NCBI GenBank assembly: GCA_014529385.2
Contig: CM043953.1
Span: forward strand, 78,358,872-78,422,871
DNA length: 64,000 nt
Source: Adiantum capillus-veneris
Taxonomy: Eukaryota > Streptophyta > Polypodiopsida > Polypodiales > Pteridaceae
Reading direction: 5' to 3'
In this document: positions 44,665 through 56,910 of the stretch, in pieces
How the letters are laid out: the number at the start of each line of letters is the position of its first letter
How positions within the stretch are numbered: position 1 is the first letter of the stretch
Made by a program: the position numbers and the translations under genes
Notes under the pieces: generated by a model
Databases searched by the model: none
The model's input: the letters and a program-made list of their open reading frames with translations, nothing else
What the model was told of the DNA's origin: nothing

Positions 44665-44668
44665 AAAA

Positions 44669-45274
44669 TGTGCGCGTATGTCGCAAGGGTCAATGCAAGG
44701 AACTTGCCGATACACCGCGTGCAAGCCACAAATGGCTCCAAGCACACAACAAGCCTAAACTAGCAAGCTCAAAGATGGCGTTGGTATGTCACTCACCGCT
44801 CTACGCTTCCTTCCGTGGAGGATTCCTCGCCGCGAAGAAGAGGGAGACGCTGCTACGCTGTGCTCAACCGCCTCGCCGCCGTCGTGCCGCCACAATGCTC
44901 GATCACACACACTCTCACTCTCTCTCTCTCTCTCTCTCTCACACACATACACACACACACAAGGACATGGAGAAGAAGAAGATGGAGATGGAGCAAGAGC
45001 ACTCTTCAATTGCACAAATGAGAGAATGAGTGAATTTTAGGTTTAGTTGACTTTTATATGAGCTCGCCCCATTCACACTTGGGTGCCCATGCTTAGCCAA
45101 CTAATCCCTTGAATATTCCAGTTAGAGTGCGCCTCTCATTGGCGATCACTCTTACCCTTTTCCTATTGGACCGACAAGCCCGGTACCTGACTCTACCAAA
45201 TAAATAATACAATGTCCGCCGTAGGTTACAGCGTCCGTAGGTGATAGGGTGTCCGTGAGCCGTGAGGGTTAACA
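44669..45274 (-). repeat. 5' LTR of Gypsy-F (606 bp)
   Basis: TGTGCGCG to GGTTAACA on the plus strand, then TGGGA. Matches 26180-26829. Confidence 0.94.
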
Positions 45275-45279
45275 TGGGA

Positions 45280-46211
45280 CTTACATCTCAAAGCCACTGT
45301 CTTCAAAAAGATGGATTTTGGAGGGAAAAAAGAACAATTTTGTGCGGGTTTAACTGAAGAAATGGCGGAGTATGTCAACTCCCAAAGGCTTCTGGAATCA
45401 AGTTCCAAATAGGGGCTAAGAGAAATCTTAAGCCCACGGAAAACAAGGGTTCCAATGAGCCTAAGGGGAAGGACAATGTCCAAAAGTCTCCTAAGGGCAA
45501 TTCCAATAACAACAAAGCTAAGGAGAAGGGAGTTTACAAAGGCAAAAACAAAATCTCTCCGGACGAGCTTGAGCGTTATTGCAAGGATAAATGTTGTTGC
45601 AAGTGCGGCAAGCAAGGGCATGCGTACCGCGCTTGTCCCCAAAAGAACACCCGCCATGAGCCTAGAGCTACCTTGGTCAAAATCCAAGAAGAGGAAGCTC
45701 ACCACAAAGGATCTCCTCTATGCCATGCTTGTGGAAAGGTAACGGAACATGATGCTTTTATTTTTTTGACCCTGGTTCTACTCACAATTTCATATCCATA
45801 GAGTTGGCCACCAAGCTAGGCATCCAAGCCTATGAAATGGGAGATGTCCTACCCGCAGATGGTGCTTTCAAGGGGCAAGAAGCTTCAGTTACTCCCTTTA
45901 TTGGGAAATTGAGGCTCCATGTCCAAAGCTATGTGGACAAAGAGGACTTTTTTATCTCTCCTCTCAAGCATGAGGATGTAATCCTAGGGGCACCATGGTT
46001 TGATTGCATGGCTGCCAATGTCAAATTCCCCAAAAGGAGAATCTACTTTAGGTTCAGGGAAAAAGATATGTATATAGACGCTAAGGAAATGGGTAACACC
46101 ATACCCATTGTACATACGCAAGCTTCCAATAAGTCAATAAAGACCTCTATTTCCATGTACATGATTTTTGTTAAAGATTCTCAAAAGGAACCTAAGGCTT
46201 TAGCAAAATAA
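45280..46211 (+). pseudogene. Gypsy-B Gag end and protease
   Basis: Resumes the second gag copy after Gypsy-F. A Lys-rich linker leads to the zinc knuckle CCKCGKQGHAYRAC near 45598, and a second Cys/His group LCHACGKVTEHDAF. A one-base loss near 45765 shifts the frame inside the protease (F-D-P-G-S-T expected around 45768). From 45804 the protease C-terminal half (KLRLHVQSYVDKEDFF, VILGAPWFD) is open to 46211, where it ends at a stop. Confidence 0.85.
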
Positions 46212-46229
46212 AATATAAACAATCACAAA

Positions 46230-47619
46230 GAATTAGAGCTATCCAATTTTCTCAAGGGATTTCAAAATTTCTTTATTGACAACATCCCTTGTGAACTACC
46301 TCCTAAACGAGGTAATGATGACCATGCAATTGAAATTATTCAAGAAGTTCACCGCCTAATACACCTCCTTATAGAGTTTCTCAAGCTCAATAAGAGGAGA
46401 TTATGTGGCAAGTGCATGAGCTAGTTGAGAAGGGTATGGTTAGGCCTAGCACATCTCCATTTTTCTCACCTATGTTATTAGTGCAAAAGAAAGACAGCAC
46501 ATATCGTATGTGTGTCAACTATAGAGCACTAAACAGGACCACTATCAAAAATAGGTTTCCCGTTCCACGGGTAGAAGACCTATTTGATAAGCTACAAGGG
46601 TTGACCTACTTCAACAAAATTGACCTAAAAATTGGCTACCATCAAATAAAGATAGTTGATCAAGACATTGTAAAGAACACATTTCGCACTACATTTGGTC
46701 TTTATGAATACATTGTCATGCCTTTTGGTTTGACCAATGCACCAGCCACATTCAACCGCTTGATGGAGAAGCTATTCAGGCCTCACCAAACCTTTACTGG
46801 AGTGTTCTTTGATGATATCATCATCTACTCTAATTCATTAGACGAACACAAGAAACACCTTCAGGTAATATTTCAAGTCTTAAGAGGGAATAATCTTTAT
46901 GTTAATCGAAAGAAAAGTGAGTTTTTCTTACAAGAGATTCATTATTTAGGTCACATTATCTCTCAAGATGGTATCCAAATGTATCCATCAAAGTTAGAGG
47001 TAATAAAAGGATGGCCTAATCCAAGGAATCTTTATGAACTAAGAAGCTTTATAGGTACGTGTGCATACTATAGACGCTTCATAGAAAAGTTCTCACAAAT
47101 CGCAGGACCATACATGCCCTAACAAAGAAAAACATTAGGTATACATGGTCTGCCAAGGAGAAATAATGCTTTCGAAAAGCTTATCTCTCAACCTGTGCTT
47201 ACACTGTCGGATCTCTCAAAGACATTTGAGGTCCAATGTGACGCTTGTGGTGATTGCCTTGGATTTGTTTTGCTCCAAGAAGGGAAAGCCATAGCCTATG
47301 AAAGTCAAAGGCTCAACCCTGTTGAGCAAGCTCTAGGCATATATGAAAAGGGAAAAAAATCCTCGCAGGTCTACATGCCTTAGACTCATGGAAGCACTAT
47401 TTATTGGGGACCCCTTTCATTCTGCGGACGGATCACCAAAGTCTTAAGTACTTGATGACGCAGAAGACCAAGCTCTCCGAAAAACAAATGAGGTGTACAA
47501 ATTTCCTTTTGCAATTTCATTTTCATATTGCTCATATTGCTGGAAAGCATAATCAAGTAGCCGATGCACTCTCAAGATGGTCGAGAGTGAATGCGGTTTC
47601 CATAGCAACTCACAAATGA
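46230..47619 (+). pseudogene. Gypsy-B reverse transcriptase and RNase H
   Basis: RT is open from 46403 to 47122. Motifs: STYRMCVNYRALNRTTIKNR, YHQIKIVDQDI, MPFGLTNAPATFNRLMEK, catalytic FFDDIIIYS (about 46807), and LYELRSFIGTCAYYRRFI. A frameshift near 47110 is followed by RNase H pieces 47195-47383 (VQCDACGDCLGFVLLQEG) and 47404-47619 (LRTDHQSLKYLM, HNQVADALSR). Less damaged than the Gypsy-A copy. Confidence 0.9.
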
Positions 47620-47629
47620 TCTATCTTCT

Positions 47630-48768
47630 ATGATAGATGAGTATGCTATTGATCCCGATTTTAGATATATGATTTCAGCCCTTGCACTAGGGAAGAAAGG
47701 GGAACCATTTATCTTACAAGATGGTGATCTTCTCTATGGCAATAGACTATGCATTACTAACTCACTACGTGAGAAAGTAATGTATGAATCTCATGCTCCT
47801 CCTTATGCGGGGCATAGAGGGATTCAGTCTACCCTAAAAGGAATCGAAACATATTTCTATTGGCCTGCTATGAAAGAAAACATACAAGAGTATGTTTCTA
47901 AATGTGTGGTATGCCAAAAGACAAAGTTTGATAGAGGGAAGCAACCTGGATTGCTTCAACCCTTGCCAATCCCTAATTCACCATGAGAGAGCATATCCAT
48001 GAATTTAATCTTTGGATTGCCTAAGTCTATCCATGGGAATACGAGAATATGGACAATAGTAGACAGGTTCAGTAAACAAGCTCACTTTATACTTGTCAAA
48101 AAGACTATCAAAGCCCATCAAATGGCAACCCTCTTCATATCACAAATCGTTAAGTACCATGGCTTGCTGATGTCCATAGTGTCGGATAGAGATCCTAGAA
48201 TGACGAGTAATTTCTGGAAGGGTCTCTTTGAGAATTTAGGGCCAAGGCTAAACTTCTCTTCGGCCTATCACCCGCAAATGGATGGCCAAAGTGAAATAGA
48301 TAACCTAACAATTCTTGATCTACTGAAAGCCTATGTAACGAAAGGAGATCAAAGATCCCAATGGGAGAAGTACTTACCCTTAGTGGAGTATGCCTACAAT
48401 AACACTGTACATACTTCCACAGGAAAAGCACCTTTTGAGGTAATTGAGGGAAGATAAAAAAATCCCTTGCTAGTTAAGGTACACGGGAAGATCTTCGCTG
48501 CAGATGAGTATAGCCGAGACCTACAAGAATTGTTCCAAAAGATTAAGGATGCTATCTCTATCTCACAGCAAAGGCAAAAGGTTGTTGCTAATAAGCACAG
48601 AAGAGCCCAAGACTTTAAAGAAAATGATTGGGTCTTACTTAAATTTCCCAAGGCTTGATTAAGGCACACGACGGGCAAGAATCCTACGGGACACCAAAAG
48701 TACTATGCTAAGTTAGAAAAAAGGTACTATGGTACCTTCTAGATTCTTAGACCAATCAATGAGATGGC
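47630..48768 (+). pseudogene. Gypsy-B integrase
   Basis: The zinc domain has HAPPYAGHRG and an intact CVVC, unlike Gypsy-A. A stop near 47986-47988 precedes the catalytic core: D position changed to N in MNLIFGLP (Gypsy-A has MDFIFGLP), D in VSDRDPRM (about 48182), E in HPQMDGQSEI. An in-frame TAA near 48455 is followed by 48467-48658 (KVHGKIFAADEYSRDLQELF). The hAT-like element splits the next part. Confidence 0.87.
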
Positions 48769-48776
48769 CTACCAAC

Positions 48777-49526
48777 CGCGGGGGATTCACTCTATATACA
48801 AAACAGGACGCCACCTGCAAGCGGACAACTTTGATAAAACCCATATATACGACTCATATTAGGGAATATGACCCCCTTTTCTATGCTTATACGACAATCA
48901 ATGTAGAAAACTATCATACCCCTATGTTACATATAAAATTTAGGTCTCACATGATCTAACTGAGTAAAACTAGTCACAGAGCATGCAACATAGTGATTGG
49001 ACACGTACTAAGGAACCATTTCTATTCATAACTAGATGTACCCTCAATGTATTTTAATTTGACTTTCAAACTATGTGCCCCTTCAACGTGCACTCTAGCT
49101 ACTCGTCCAATTTTGACCCATCTAAATTACTCAAAAAACATGGTTATAAAGTTGTGTTAGGTTCTCCATGTGAATTTGCATCTATACAAACTCTTTATAG
49201 CTTTCATCCCTCAACAAATGAACTATAATCAGAAAACAAGAAATTGATACAAAGCAGTGTTAGTTCTTGCATGTATCTTTGCAGCTATTGACTAACAAGT
49301 TCGAGGGAAAACTCTTTTGGGAATCATTTTGAAACACAAAAACTTCATTTTCCCCTTTCTCACCCCCCCCGGCCAATAAATATGATACCTTCTCCCTTAT
49401 TTTTAAGCTTGGGAGATAAATTAATGGGGGCCTACCCCTAACTTATACGCTTATATAACTTGTAAAAGAACCCCCCTCCCCTGCACTTACGTGGTGCGGT
49501 AAGTTTTCCATGGTGAATCCCCCGAG
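48777..49526. mobile_element. 750-bp hAT-like non-autonomous DNA element
   Basis: Flanked by the 8-bp duplication CTACCAAC at 48769-48776 and 49527-49534. The ends are 14-bp inverted repeats with one mismatch: CGCGGGGGATTCAC at the left, and GTGAATCCCCCGAG at the right. The empty site is present in Gypsy-A at 14311-14318 (CTATCAAC). An 8-bp duplication and short TIRs fit the hAT superfamily. There is no transposase, so it must be moved in trans. Confidence 0.85.
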
Positions 49527-49534
49527 CTACCAAC

Positions 49535-50140
49535 TCAAGTTGCCCAGCCTTTGGCTCATACACAATACTTTCCATGTGAGCCTACTAAAGATTTACAAAG
49601 GAGAGCCACCTCAAGAACCAACTATTGAAGAACCACCGGTGATGGAGGACCAAGAAGAGGTGCTGGAGCCCAAGTCCATTCTCCGACATGAAGACAAGGT
49701 ATTAAGAGGTGGTAAGACTATCTGACGATATTTTATAAAGTTTAAGATTATCCTTTTGAAGATGCTAGATGGATGCAAGGCATACAATTAAAGGATAACC
49801 TAAACCTTGTCAATGCTTACAATGCTTCCCTAGAGTAAGCAAATGTACAAATGTTTAAAATGAACAAAGTGTTTGTCTTATAAGACTCTCTTTTTTGTTA
49901 TTGTGCACAAATGTGAAGTAGTATGCATGCTTAGAATCAAATTTGTGGAGACGACGTCTCCAAAAAACCAAGTAGAGCTTGCACTCTACTATGGAAGATT
50001 GATAGGACTACTGTGCAGACATGCTTGCGGCAGCCTTAGCGCCAAATGGATTAGTCATCCGTTCTGGAATGAAGTCATAGGGTAAGATAGGATCCTCTAC
50101 CCACTAGAAAAAGGACGACTATGATTTCAAGAGAGAGGTA
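49535..50140 (+). pseudogene. Gypsy-B integrase C-terminus, 3' UTR and PPT
   Basis: Continues after the hAT-like element: [16 protein letters not shown], then acidic residues and DKVLRGGKTI, the chromodomain-like start, up to about 49725. The rest is noncoding and ends in the purine tract AAGAGAGAGGTA before the LTR at 50141. Confidence 0.78.
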
Positions 50141-51050
50141 TGTCATAATAACTAATATCTAATTTTCCTAAATGATTTTCTCATGTTAAACTGATCATTT
50201 AATATGGGAAAGTACCAGGCGAGAAAAAGCTAGAATATTGGTTAAGGTGGGAGACTGGCCACAGTAGGGATCCAAAGGAGGGAAAATAGGGATCCAAAGG
50301 GGGGGCCCTTTGAAAAAGAGCAATGTGCAACAATGGGCTCCAAAGACCTTAGGGTTCAGCCCATTAAGACTTCCAAAATGCTAAGGTTCAAAAATTCAAA
50401 GGTAAGTCCAAATGGTCAAGCTTAGTGTAATTGGATGCTTTGTGAGTGTACAAAAAGTCTTCAAGTGGTCCTAGATTGATGGGGGCGAGCCCTTTTAGTA
50501 GGGGATGAGAGAGAAACACACACACACACACTCATGAAAACCCCTTTACACAAAGGGAATAAGGGACACATGTCAGCTCCCTAGCCCAGTTGCCCCCAAG
50601 GTGTACTCAAATCCTACTGGATGGTCATAGAGGTGGACCAATAAGAATTAGGCTAGAGTAAATCTAGTTTAATTTATTTAAAAACACTTGATAAAAGAAC
50701 CAATAAGAATTAATCTCTCTAGAAGACTATTGGACAGTATCCCAAGGGGTCCAATGAGCATTTAAGAACCGAATGGATTGCCTGCTTCCTATTGGCCAAA
50801 AGACAAAGGGGTCCAATGAGAGTTTAGTTGCAGTATTTATTGACCTAAAGCTCTCACAAAAGGGGTGAGACACATGTCACAAGGCTATCACTTATGCCTC
50901 TTAATTCCTATTGGCTAAGCTTGGAAATATCCAATGGGAAACCAACAGGAGAAATTAGCAGGAGGGGTTGACCAAGATGAGAGAGGGGGGTGATTTGTGA
51001 AGGCATTATCACACACACACTCACACAATCTCATGTGTGAATCAAGAAGA

Positions 51051-51112
<62 letters not shown>

Positions 51113-51779
51113 TCTCAAGCTTTAATGGAAAGCTCATCATCTGCTCCAAGCTTGTGAGAAGGGAGGCGTACACCAACAACTCTTGGATTTGTGATGCAAA
51201 TCCAACCAAGAGCCAGGCTTCAATGCATGCTCATCTCCTCTACCATGCTAATTACTAAGCTATGCTAAGATTTTATGAGTGATTATGTGAGGAAATATAT
51301 TTCTTTCTCGTAAGACTACTCCTTCTTCCTCTCAATCTACTCTCATACCATGCTAGATCTTACCATCTTCAAAGGTGTGTGAGGTCTTGGGTTTGAGACT
51401 GTGAGGGAATTGATGTTGTGTTTTATAAGTGTTTGCTTAGTGCTTGAAGCTTCCATCTTCATTGCACTAGCTAGTTATTGAAGGAACACAAAGAATTGTA
51501 TTGTAAAATGTCTCCCTTGATGGGGGAAACCTATAATACAAAGCCTTTTGGAGGGGGGACCGGCTCCATGTAAATCCCGTCCTCAAGTGTTGTTAATAAC
51601 TTAATTTCTCTCTCTTTTGAAGTATTGTACATGCCTATCTAACTAGGTGTTATGCTTTTTGTGTCTCTCTCCACCCAAGCACTCTTGTTATGCTCATTTA
51701 GGAATCTATTCTAATGAAATGCTCACTATGTTCATGTTATTTTCCGCTACACACAAATTCTAGGCCATTAAATGTTACG
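50141..51779 (+). repeat. 3' LTR of Gypsy-B (1639 bp)
   Basis: TGTCATAATAAC to TGTTACG, the last A changed to G, followed by TTGGA. Three ATTGG...CCAAT pairs are intact (50729/50751, 50791/50813, 50910/50931). The first pair has ACTGG. A long CT tract lies at 51053-51111. Confidence 0.94.
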
Positions 51780-51784
51780 TTGGA

Positions 51785-52068
51785 ACTCCCATTGAGCCCG
51801 TGACACATTAAAATATTACAATGGCTTGAATTAAGTTGTGGATTTACAATACATGACCATTTTAGGAAAATGTGGAAAATGTGTAACTCCAATCTTTACT
51901 GCTTCTTCACTTTGATCTTCGATGTGCATTCGTACATCTTTGGTCTTTAGTAGCTTCTGTTAACTGACGTTGACTCAGTTAACAAGCACCTATATTTAGA
52001 AGGCCAAGGGCTTATATCGGTTATGGTTGGGTGGAGAGTTGCATGTTCTAGACCCCAATTTTTTACAA
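51785..52068 (+). repeat. LTR-like end of an unidentified retroelement
   Basis: Ends ...TTTTTTACA followed by A and a perfect initiator-Met PBS, which suggests the right end of an LTR. Its left part may lie before Gypsy-B (left of 20706). I found no second copy. Confidence 0.4.
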
Positions 52069-52080
52069 TGGTATCAGAGC
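52069..52080 (+). other. Primer-binding-site match
   Basis: TGGTATCAGAGC, twelve of twelve to the initiator tRNA-Met complement. Confidence 0.6.
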
Positions 52081-52146
52081 TCATGGGAGAAGAGCAGGGA
52101 GGAGCGTGGAGATATGGAGCTTCTCAAGCATGGAGGCATGGGTCTT

Positions 52147-52191
<45 letters not shown>

Positions 52192-53036
52192 GTTGTCAAG
52201 TTGCCATGGCATGGCCATGGACCTTGGGTGGAGCAAGGCGGGGTGGTAGAGGTTGAAGCACCGTGGGAGCGATTTGCTATACACAAAGAGGCTAAAGCAC
52301 CATGGGCATGGCCCCTTTGATCAAGAAAGGTAGGTTGATAGAGGCTGAAGCACCATGGGAGAGACCTCCTACACACAAAGAGTTGCCAAATCAACGTGCA
52401 ACAACGGGGTCAGGAGTGGACTTGTCAAGTACTCCATGATGTCCCCATTAATATTTGTCTCTAGAGCGTGTGTAGAAGAGGGATTCGTCTACCCTCCCCT
52501 CCCCTTACTCTTGCTCAACATTTTGCTGCCTACTACCATGCAAATTGTAGACTTTTTTTTGGCTCTTGTTTTACATGAGGGCGCCCTATTTTGGAAAACC
52601 TCCCATTGTGAGGGCAGGTTCTCACATCTTTGACGGGGGCAACATGCAAAGTCGCGTTTGTCTTTGCAAAGAAGAAAGCTTCCTTAAGCTATGACATTGC
52701 CAAGAAGAAGCTCTCACTACTGCTATATTCAAAATCGGTGGTATCTTCTTTTTCTTATCTTTGGCCCACCAACCACATACAGAGACAATTCTTTTTACCA
52801 AATATTTGTGGTTGAGGAATGTTCAACAAGTGTCACCAAAATCTGGAAGAGAAACGATTGAACAAGCATCATCTAAAGAAAATTATGCAAGTCATTTGGA
52901 TTCGTGCAACAAGGTGAAAGGCTCCATATATAATTGATGTGAACGATAAATTTTCCCTTGAATTCAGCCATATGGGCTCCACTATAGGGAAGATTGATAG
53001 GACCAAAATGGGTTTCTATGATGCTCCTCAATCTTG
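52081..53036. other. Unassigned region with a ~92-bp tandem duplication
   Basis: Contains a CT tract (52149-52189) and two similar blocks (about 52240-52289 and 52332-52381, both with GAAGCACCRTGGGAG and ACACAAAGAG). A short match to the Gypsy-A 3' region (GGAAGATTGATAGGAC) lies near 52988. No gene seen. It could be the leader of the element whose PBS is at 52069. Confidence 0.5.
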
Positions 53037-53260
53037 TGTTGGAATTATGGTTGCATGAAAACACACACAACTTGGAGAAGACGAAGGAAGCTCAAGGCAC
53101 ACAACAGAGAGTGTATTACTTAATGTGCAATGGAAAGATAAGTTAGCCCTAGAGTGATGGGTGTACATACATTGCATGTGGGGAACCACCTAGTGAGGGA
53201 AACATACCCCGACAGTCCTAAGTGTGTTCACACACATCACAACACATGTATATGGTAACA
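53037..53260 (-). repeat. 3' LTR of Copia-D (224 bp)
   Basis: TGTTGGAATTA to TATGGTAACA on the plus strand. Pairs with 60355-60595 with several substitutions and indels. Confidence 0.9.
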
Positions 53261-53336
53261 AATCCACCCTAGAGTGATGCGGTGATCGAGAGCTGGCACA
53301 TAGAGTAAAGGAAAGTTCCATGCCTTGAGGACATAA

Positions 53337-55009
53337 TCAATCCAATAAGGGGAGTAAGCCCAAAGCTTTGCTGAGAGATTCAAACTTCTCACTAGACAAT
53401 GCCTTTGTGAAAAGATCTACAAGGTTGTCCTGTGTTGGCACATAAGCCAAGCTGATCTCTCCTATTGAGAGCCTCTCCCTGACACAGTGGTAATGCACCT
53501 CAATGTGCTTTGTGCGAGCATGAAAAAGTAGCTTCCTTGAAACTTCCAATGTGCTATGGCTGTTAGTGTAGATAGTGTTGGTAGTGTCCTGTCCAACACC
53601 CAAATCAACCATAAGGTGTCTGAGCCATACACACTCAACCGTAGCTGTGAAGACTGCCCTGTACTAAGCCTCACAACTAGAAGTGGTCACAGTAGGTTGC
53701 TTCTTGCTCAACCATGATATGCATGATCTGCAAGCATGAAACAAAAACCACTTGTGGTCACTCGTGTTTCAAAACAACCAGCCCAATAATCCAAGTCCAA
53801 AAAAGCATGTAAATCTGGGGGCAATGATCCCCCCTTGGGATAAAACAAGCCAAGATGTAAAGTGCACCTCAAGTAGCAAAAAATCCTCTTGACAGCCTAA
53901 CAATGCTAAGACCCTAGGCTATGTATGAATCTACTGACCTGTGAGACTGCAAACTGAATATCCGGCCTTGTGCTGCATACATAAATGAGGCATCCAACAT
54001 CAGTTTGATAAAGAGCGACATTTGGAGGATCACCAACATCATGAAGATTCAATTCAAACGTGTTTCCATGGGAGTGGCAATAGGTTTGCAATCCTCAAGT
54101 CCAAACTTACATAGAAATGTCTCTATGTAACTTTTTGACACAAGGAAATACCACCATCACACTGCTTAAACTGTATACACAAGTAATGATGCAACATCCC
54201 CAAATCTTTCATCTTGAAAGTAGCATTCAAATCAGCCATAAAATCAGCAATCTGTCTCTCATTTGGTCCAGTGATCAACAAATCATCCACATAAAGAACC
54301 ACAACGAGAAGTACATCACGCTCACGCTTTACATACAATGTGCTTTCTGCTGGACTGTTACGAAAGCCTTGTTTGACCAAATGAGTGTCAGCCTTATCAT
54401 ACCAAGCATGAGGAGATTGCTTCAACCCATACAAAGCTTTGATAAATTTGCACACCTTATCCTCTTGTCCTTTCTTGAAAAAACCACGAGGTTGCATTGC
54501 ATAAATTTCCTCAAATATGTCACCATTCAAGAAAGCAGTAACAATGGCTGACTGATGTACATCCCAACCAAAATGAGCTGCCAATGCACATAGAAAATGC
54601 ACAATAGTCATACGACAAGTGGAAGAAAAAGTCTCTTTGTCATCTATGCCTTTTTGCTATGCATAACCCTTTGCAACAAGCTTTATATCGATCAATCTCA
54701 CCATCCAGCTTGCATTTCAACTTGTAAACCCACTTCGTACCAATGGCCTTTTTGCGAGGAGGCAAATCATAAAGTCCATGTGTCATTTTCTATAAGTGCA
54801 TCATATTCTGATTGCATGGCAACCTTCCAATTTTTTGAATTTTGGGCTTCATCAAAAGATAGAGGTTCCTCAACATCATGTAAGCTAGACACAACCAAAG
54901 CATAACAATCTGATGCATAAGATGCATGGCAAGAGCCTGAACAAGGGTGACTAGGCAAAGGTGCATCCAATTTACTATCACGCAGTGTATGCACCAACCA
55001 TTTTGGCAT
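53337..55009 (-). pseudogene. Copia-D reverse transcriptase and RNase H
   Basis: RT N-terminus at about 54767-55009 (NWKVAMQSEYDALIENDTW). The core is at 54123-54611: AFLNGDIFEEIYAMQPRGF, ALYGLKQSPHAWYDK and the catalytic YVDD (about 54280). RPDIQFAVSQVSRF is at 53906-54091, and RNase H pieces at 53337-53674 include HARTKHIEVHYHCVRE and DNLVDLFTKALS. The segments are in different frames, so it is inactive. Confidence 0.88.
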
Positions 55010-55622
55010 ACCTCTAGCCTACTCATTTTCAGCCCTTTCCTCATCAAGTATATCATGTACGTCTGCATCAATGATAGGCTGATCTGTAACATTTTTAGAA
55101 ACCCCCATAGCATGTACATTTTCCTCATTGGAATTTACATTCAAAGTTCCACCATTGAAAAGAGGCAACAAAGTGTCATAAATGTCCTGTGAGCTTACAT
55201 TATTGTCTCTAGTACATGACAACAAGGGCTGAACAAAATCTTCCACAAACACAACATCTCGTAAAACCAAAATACACTTTGTTTATTTATGATACAACAT
55301 GTAACCTTTGCTTTCAGCACTATAAACAACAAAAATACATTTGACAACCTTATCATCCAATTTTTTTCACTGTGTTTGTGGCACCAAAGCATATGCCGAA
55401 CAACCAAAAACATGCATGTGCTCAGTAGAAGGATTTCTGTCATGCCATGCTTCATATGGAGTCATAGACTGCAAAGTTTTTGTAGGACACTTGTTAAGTA
55501 CATAAGTGGCACACATGATGGCCTCAAGCCACGACAAAGCTTGACTTTTGACCATACATCATGCCATTCCCAGAAGCGACCTATTTTTCCTCCCAGCAAC
55601 ACCATTTTGCTGAGGCGTAAAA
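55010..55622 (-). pseudogene. Copia-D integrase C-terminal part
   Basis: Reads QQNGVAGRKNR beside the CACTA-type element, then LSWLEAIMCATYVLNKCPTK and MHVFGCSAYALVP, the usual end of Copia integrases. The following linker (55019-55270) is acidic and variable. Several frame changes. Confidence 0.82.
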
Positions 55623-56907
55623 CACTAGTTTGGTAACCTAACAGGACGTAAAAGTGTCCTTTCAAGGTTTTGGAAAAAAAATTCCAAAACCATAGTAGAT
55701 CCACTCATTTTGAAAAATCCTTTCATGAGCTTATAGTTCAAAGACTACTACATATGGTAAAGATGAGAAATTTGTAAAATTTCTCATGTCTTAGTCATAA
55801 CCAGCCTCAAGAGTTGACATTTTACCCAAAACAGCCATTTCTTATGGTTGATTGCATATAAATAAGAGTAGGGATTTTTGTAGGACATGAGATAAAATTA
55901 CCCCCATTAACTTCAATGGGTTTGTGATCAAAACATATGGTTACTTTTTCCTCACTATTTTTTTGGGCAAAAAAAGGTACAAAAAAGGTTGCATTTTTAT
56001 CATTCTGCAGACCTATCATCAAAGTTTCTATAGTCACGCTCAATAAAAATACTATATACATATTTTCTTAGTTTCCATTGTGCCTTTGGATCCAAAAGGA
56101 GCCATGGAGCATGTCAAAATAATAATGGATCTCTTACTAAGTGGAACCTTGGGAACAATGATGAAGTGCTAAATACAACAAACATGACAAAACTGGGTTT
56201 AGCAATATGGCCTCTAGAATCCCATATAAACTACTCAATATCTAGCCAAATTTATAGTTTATAATTAGATAAAGTTAATACCTACAAAATACACACAATT
56301 GACCTAAGAAACTAGTAATATTAAGAAAGGTACACTTGCTACACTAAAATGTATCGTATTCTTCCAATCAAAAAACTCAACCATCATCATATACTATGCT
56401 ATATAGAATATTGGGTCCCCCAAAGCTCAAGGAATATTAGCTTTATGTTATACATGACACTTACACAATCAAAATTGCATTTGAATATCAAGAAAGCCAC
56501 CAAAAAAATCATAGAAGTGCTAATTTTGTCCAAGAAACAGGATTAGGAAATTCTTATAATTTGGTCATAACTTTCAATTTTAACACTTAGTCCTCCCTAG
56601 AAGCATCAAAACATGTTGAGAACTATGAAGACTCATCCTCTAGCAATATAAACCTCACAAACATGAAGCTTAGAATGGTATAGTTGATTTTTTTTGAAAA
56701 AAAAAAAGCCAAAAATAGGACCCGTTGTGCAAAAGTAAGGTTAATGGTGAGATTGATATTCCAAAAAAAATGTCAAGTTTTTTTTAGCTCATAAGTTATA
56801 TAGCATCTAGAAATTCATACCTTTCAAATAATTCAAGAAAAATGGTCACTTTTAACAGGACACAAAAGTGTCCAAGGACATAAAAGTGTCCTGTTACCAG
56901 TCTAGTG
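55623..56907. mobile_element. 1285-bp CACTA-type non-autonomous element
   Basis: Both ends begin CACTAG: CACTAGTTTGGTAACCTAAC on the left and CACTAGACTGGTAACAGGAC read inward on the right. The flanks are AAA (55620-55622) and TAA (56908-56910), i.e. a 3-bp duplication with one change. Removing the insert and one 3-mer restores the Copia integrase frame through the motif VPFTPQQNG. Near both ends is a repeat of the form AGGAC-N3-AAAGTGTCC. No transposase is encoded. Confidence 0.85.
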
Positions 56908-56910
56908 TAA

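Larger units (their letters stand above)
26180..45274 (-). mobile_element. Gypsy-F, Athila/Tat-like element with unusual 3' coding region
   Basis: 19,095 bp including Copia-C (about 13.5 kb by itself), flanked by TGGGA at 26175-26179 and 45275-45279. LTRs are 650 and 606 bp, the PBS is tRNA-Asp type, and the PPT is at 26830-26842. Minus-strand order: gag, two groups of zinc knuckles, protease, RT, RNase H, (Copia-C), integrase, a second protease-like domain, a WxPK-repeat region, a small acidic ORF, and about 1.3 kb of noncoding sequence. Athila and Tat families are known for extra ORFs. A second protease after integrase is not something I know from them. Many stops and frameshifts show it is inactive. 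Confidence 0.92.
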
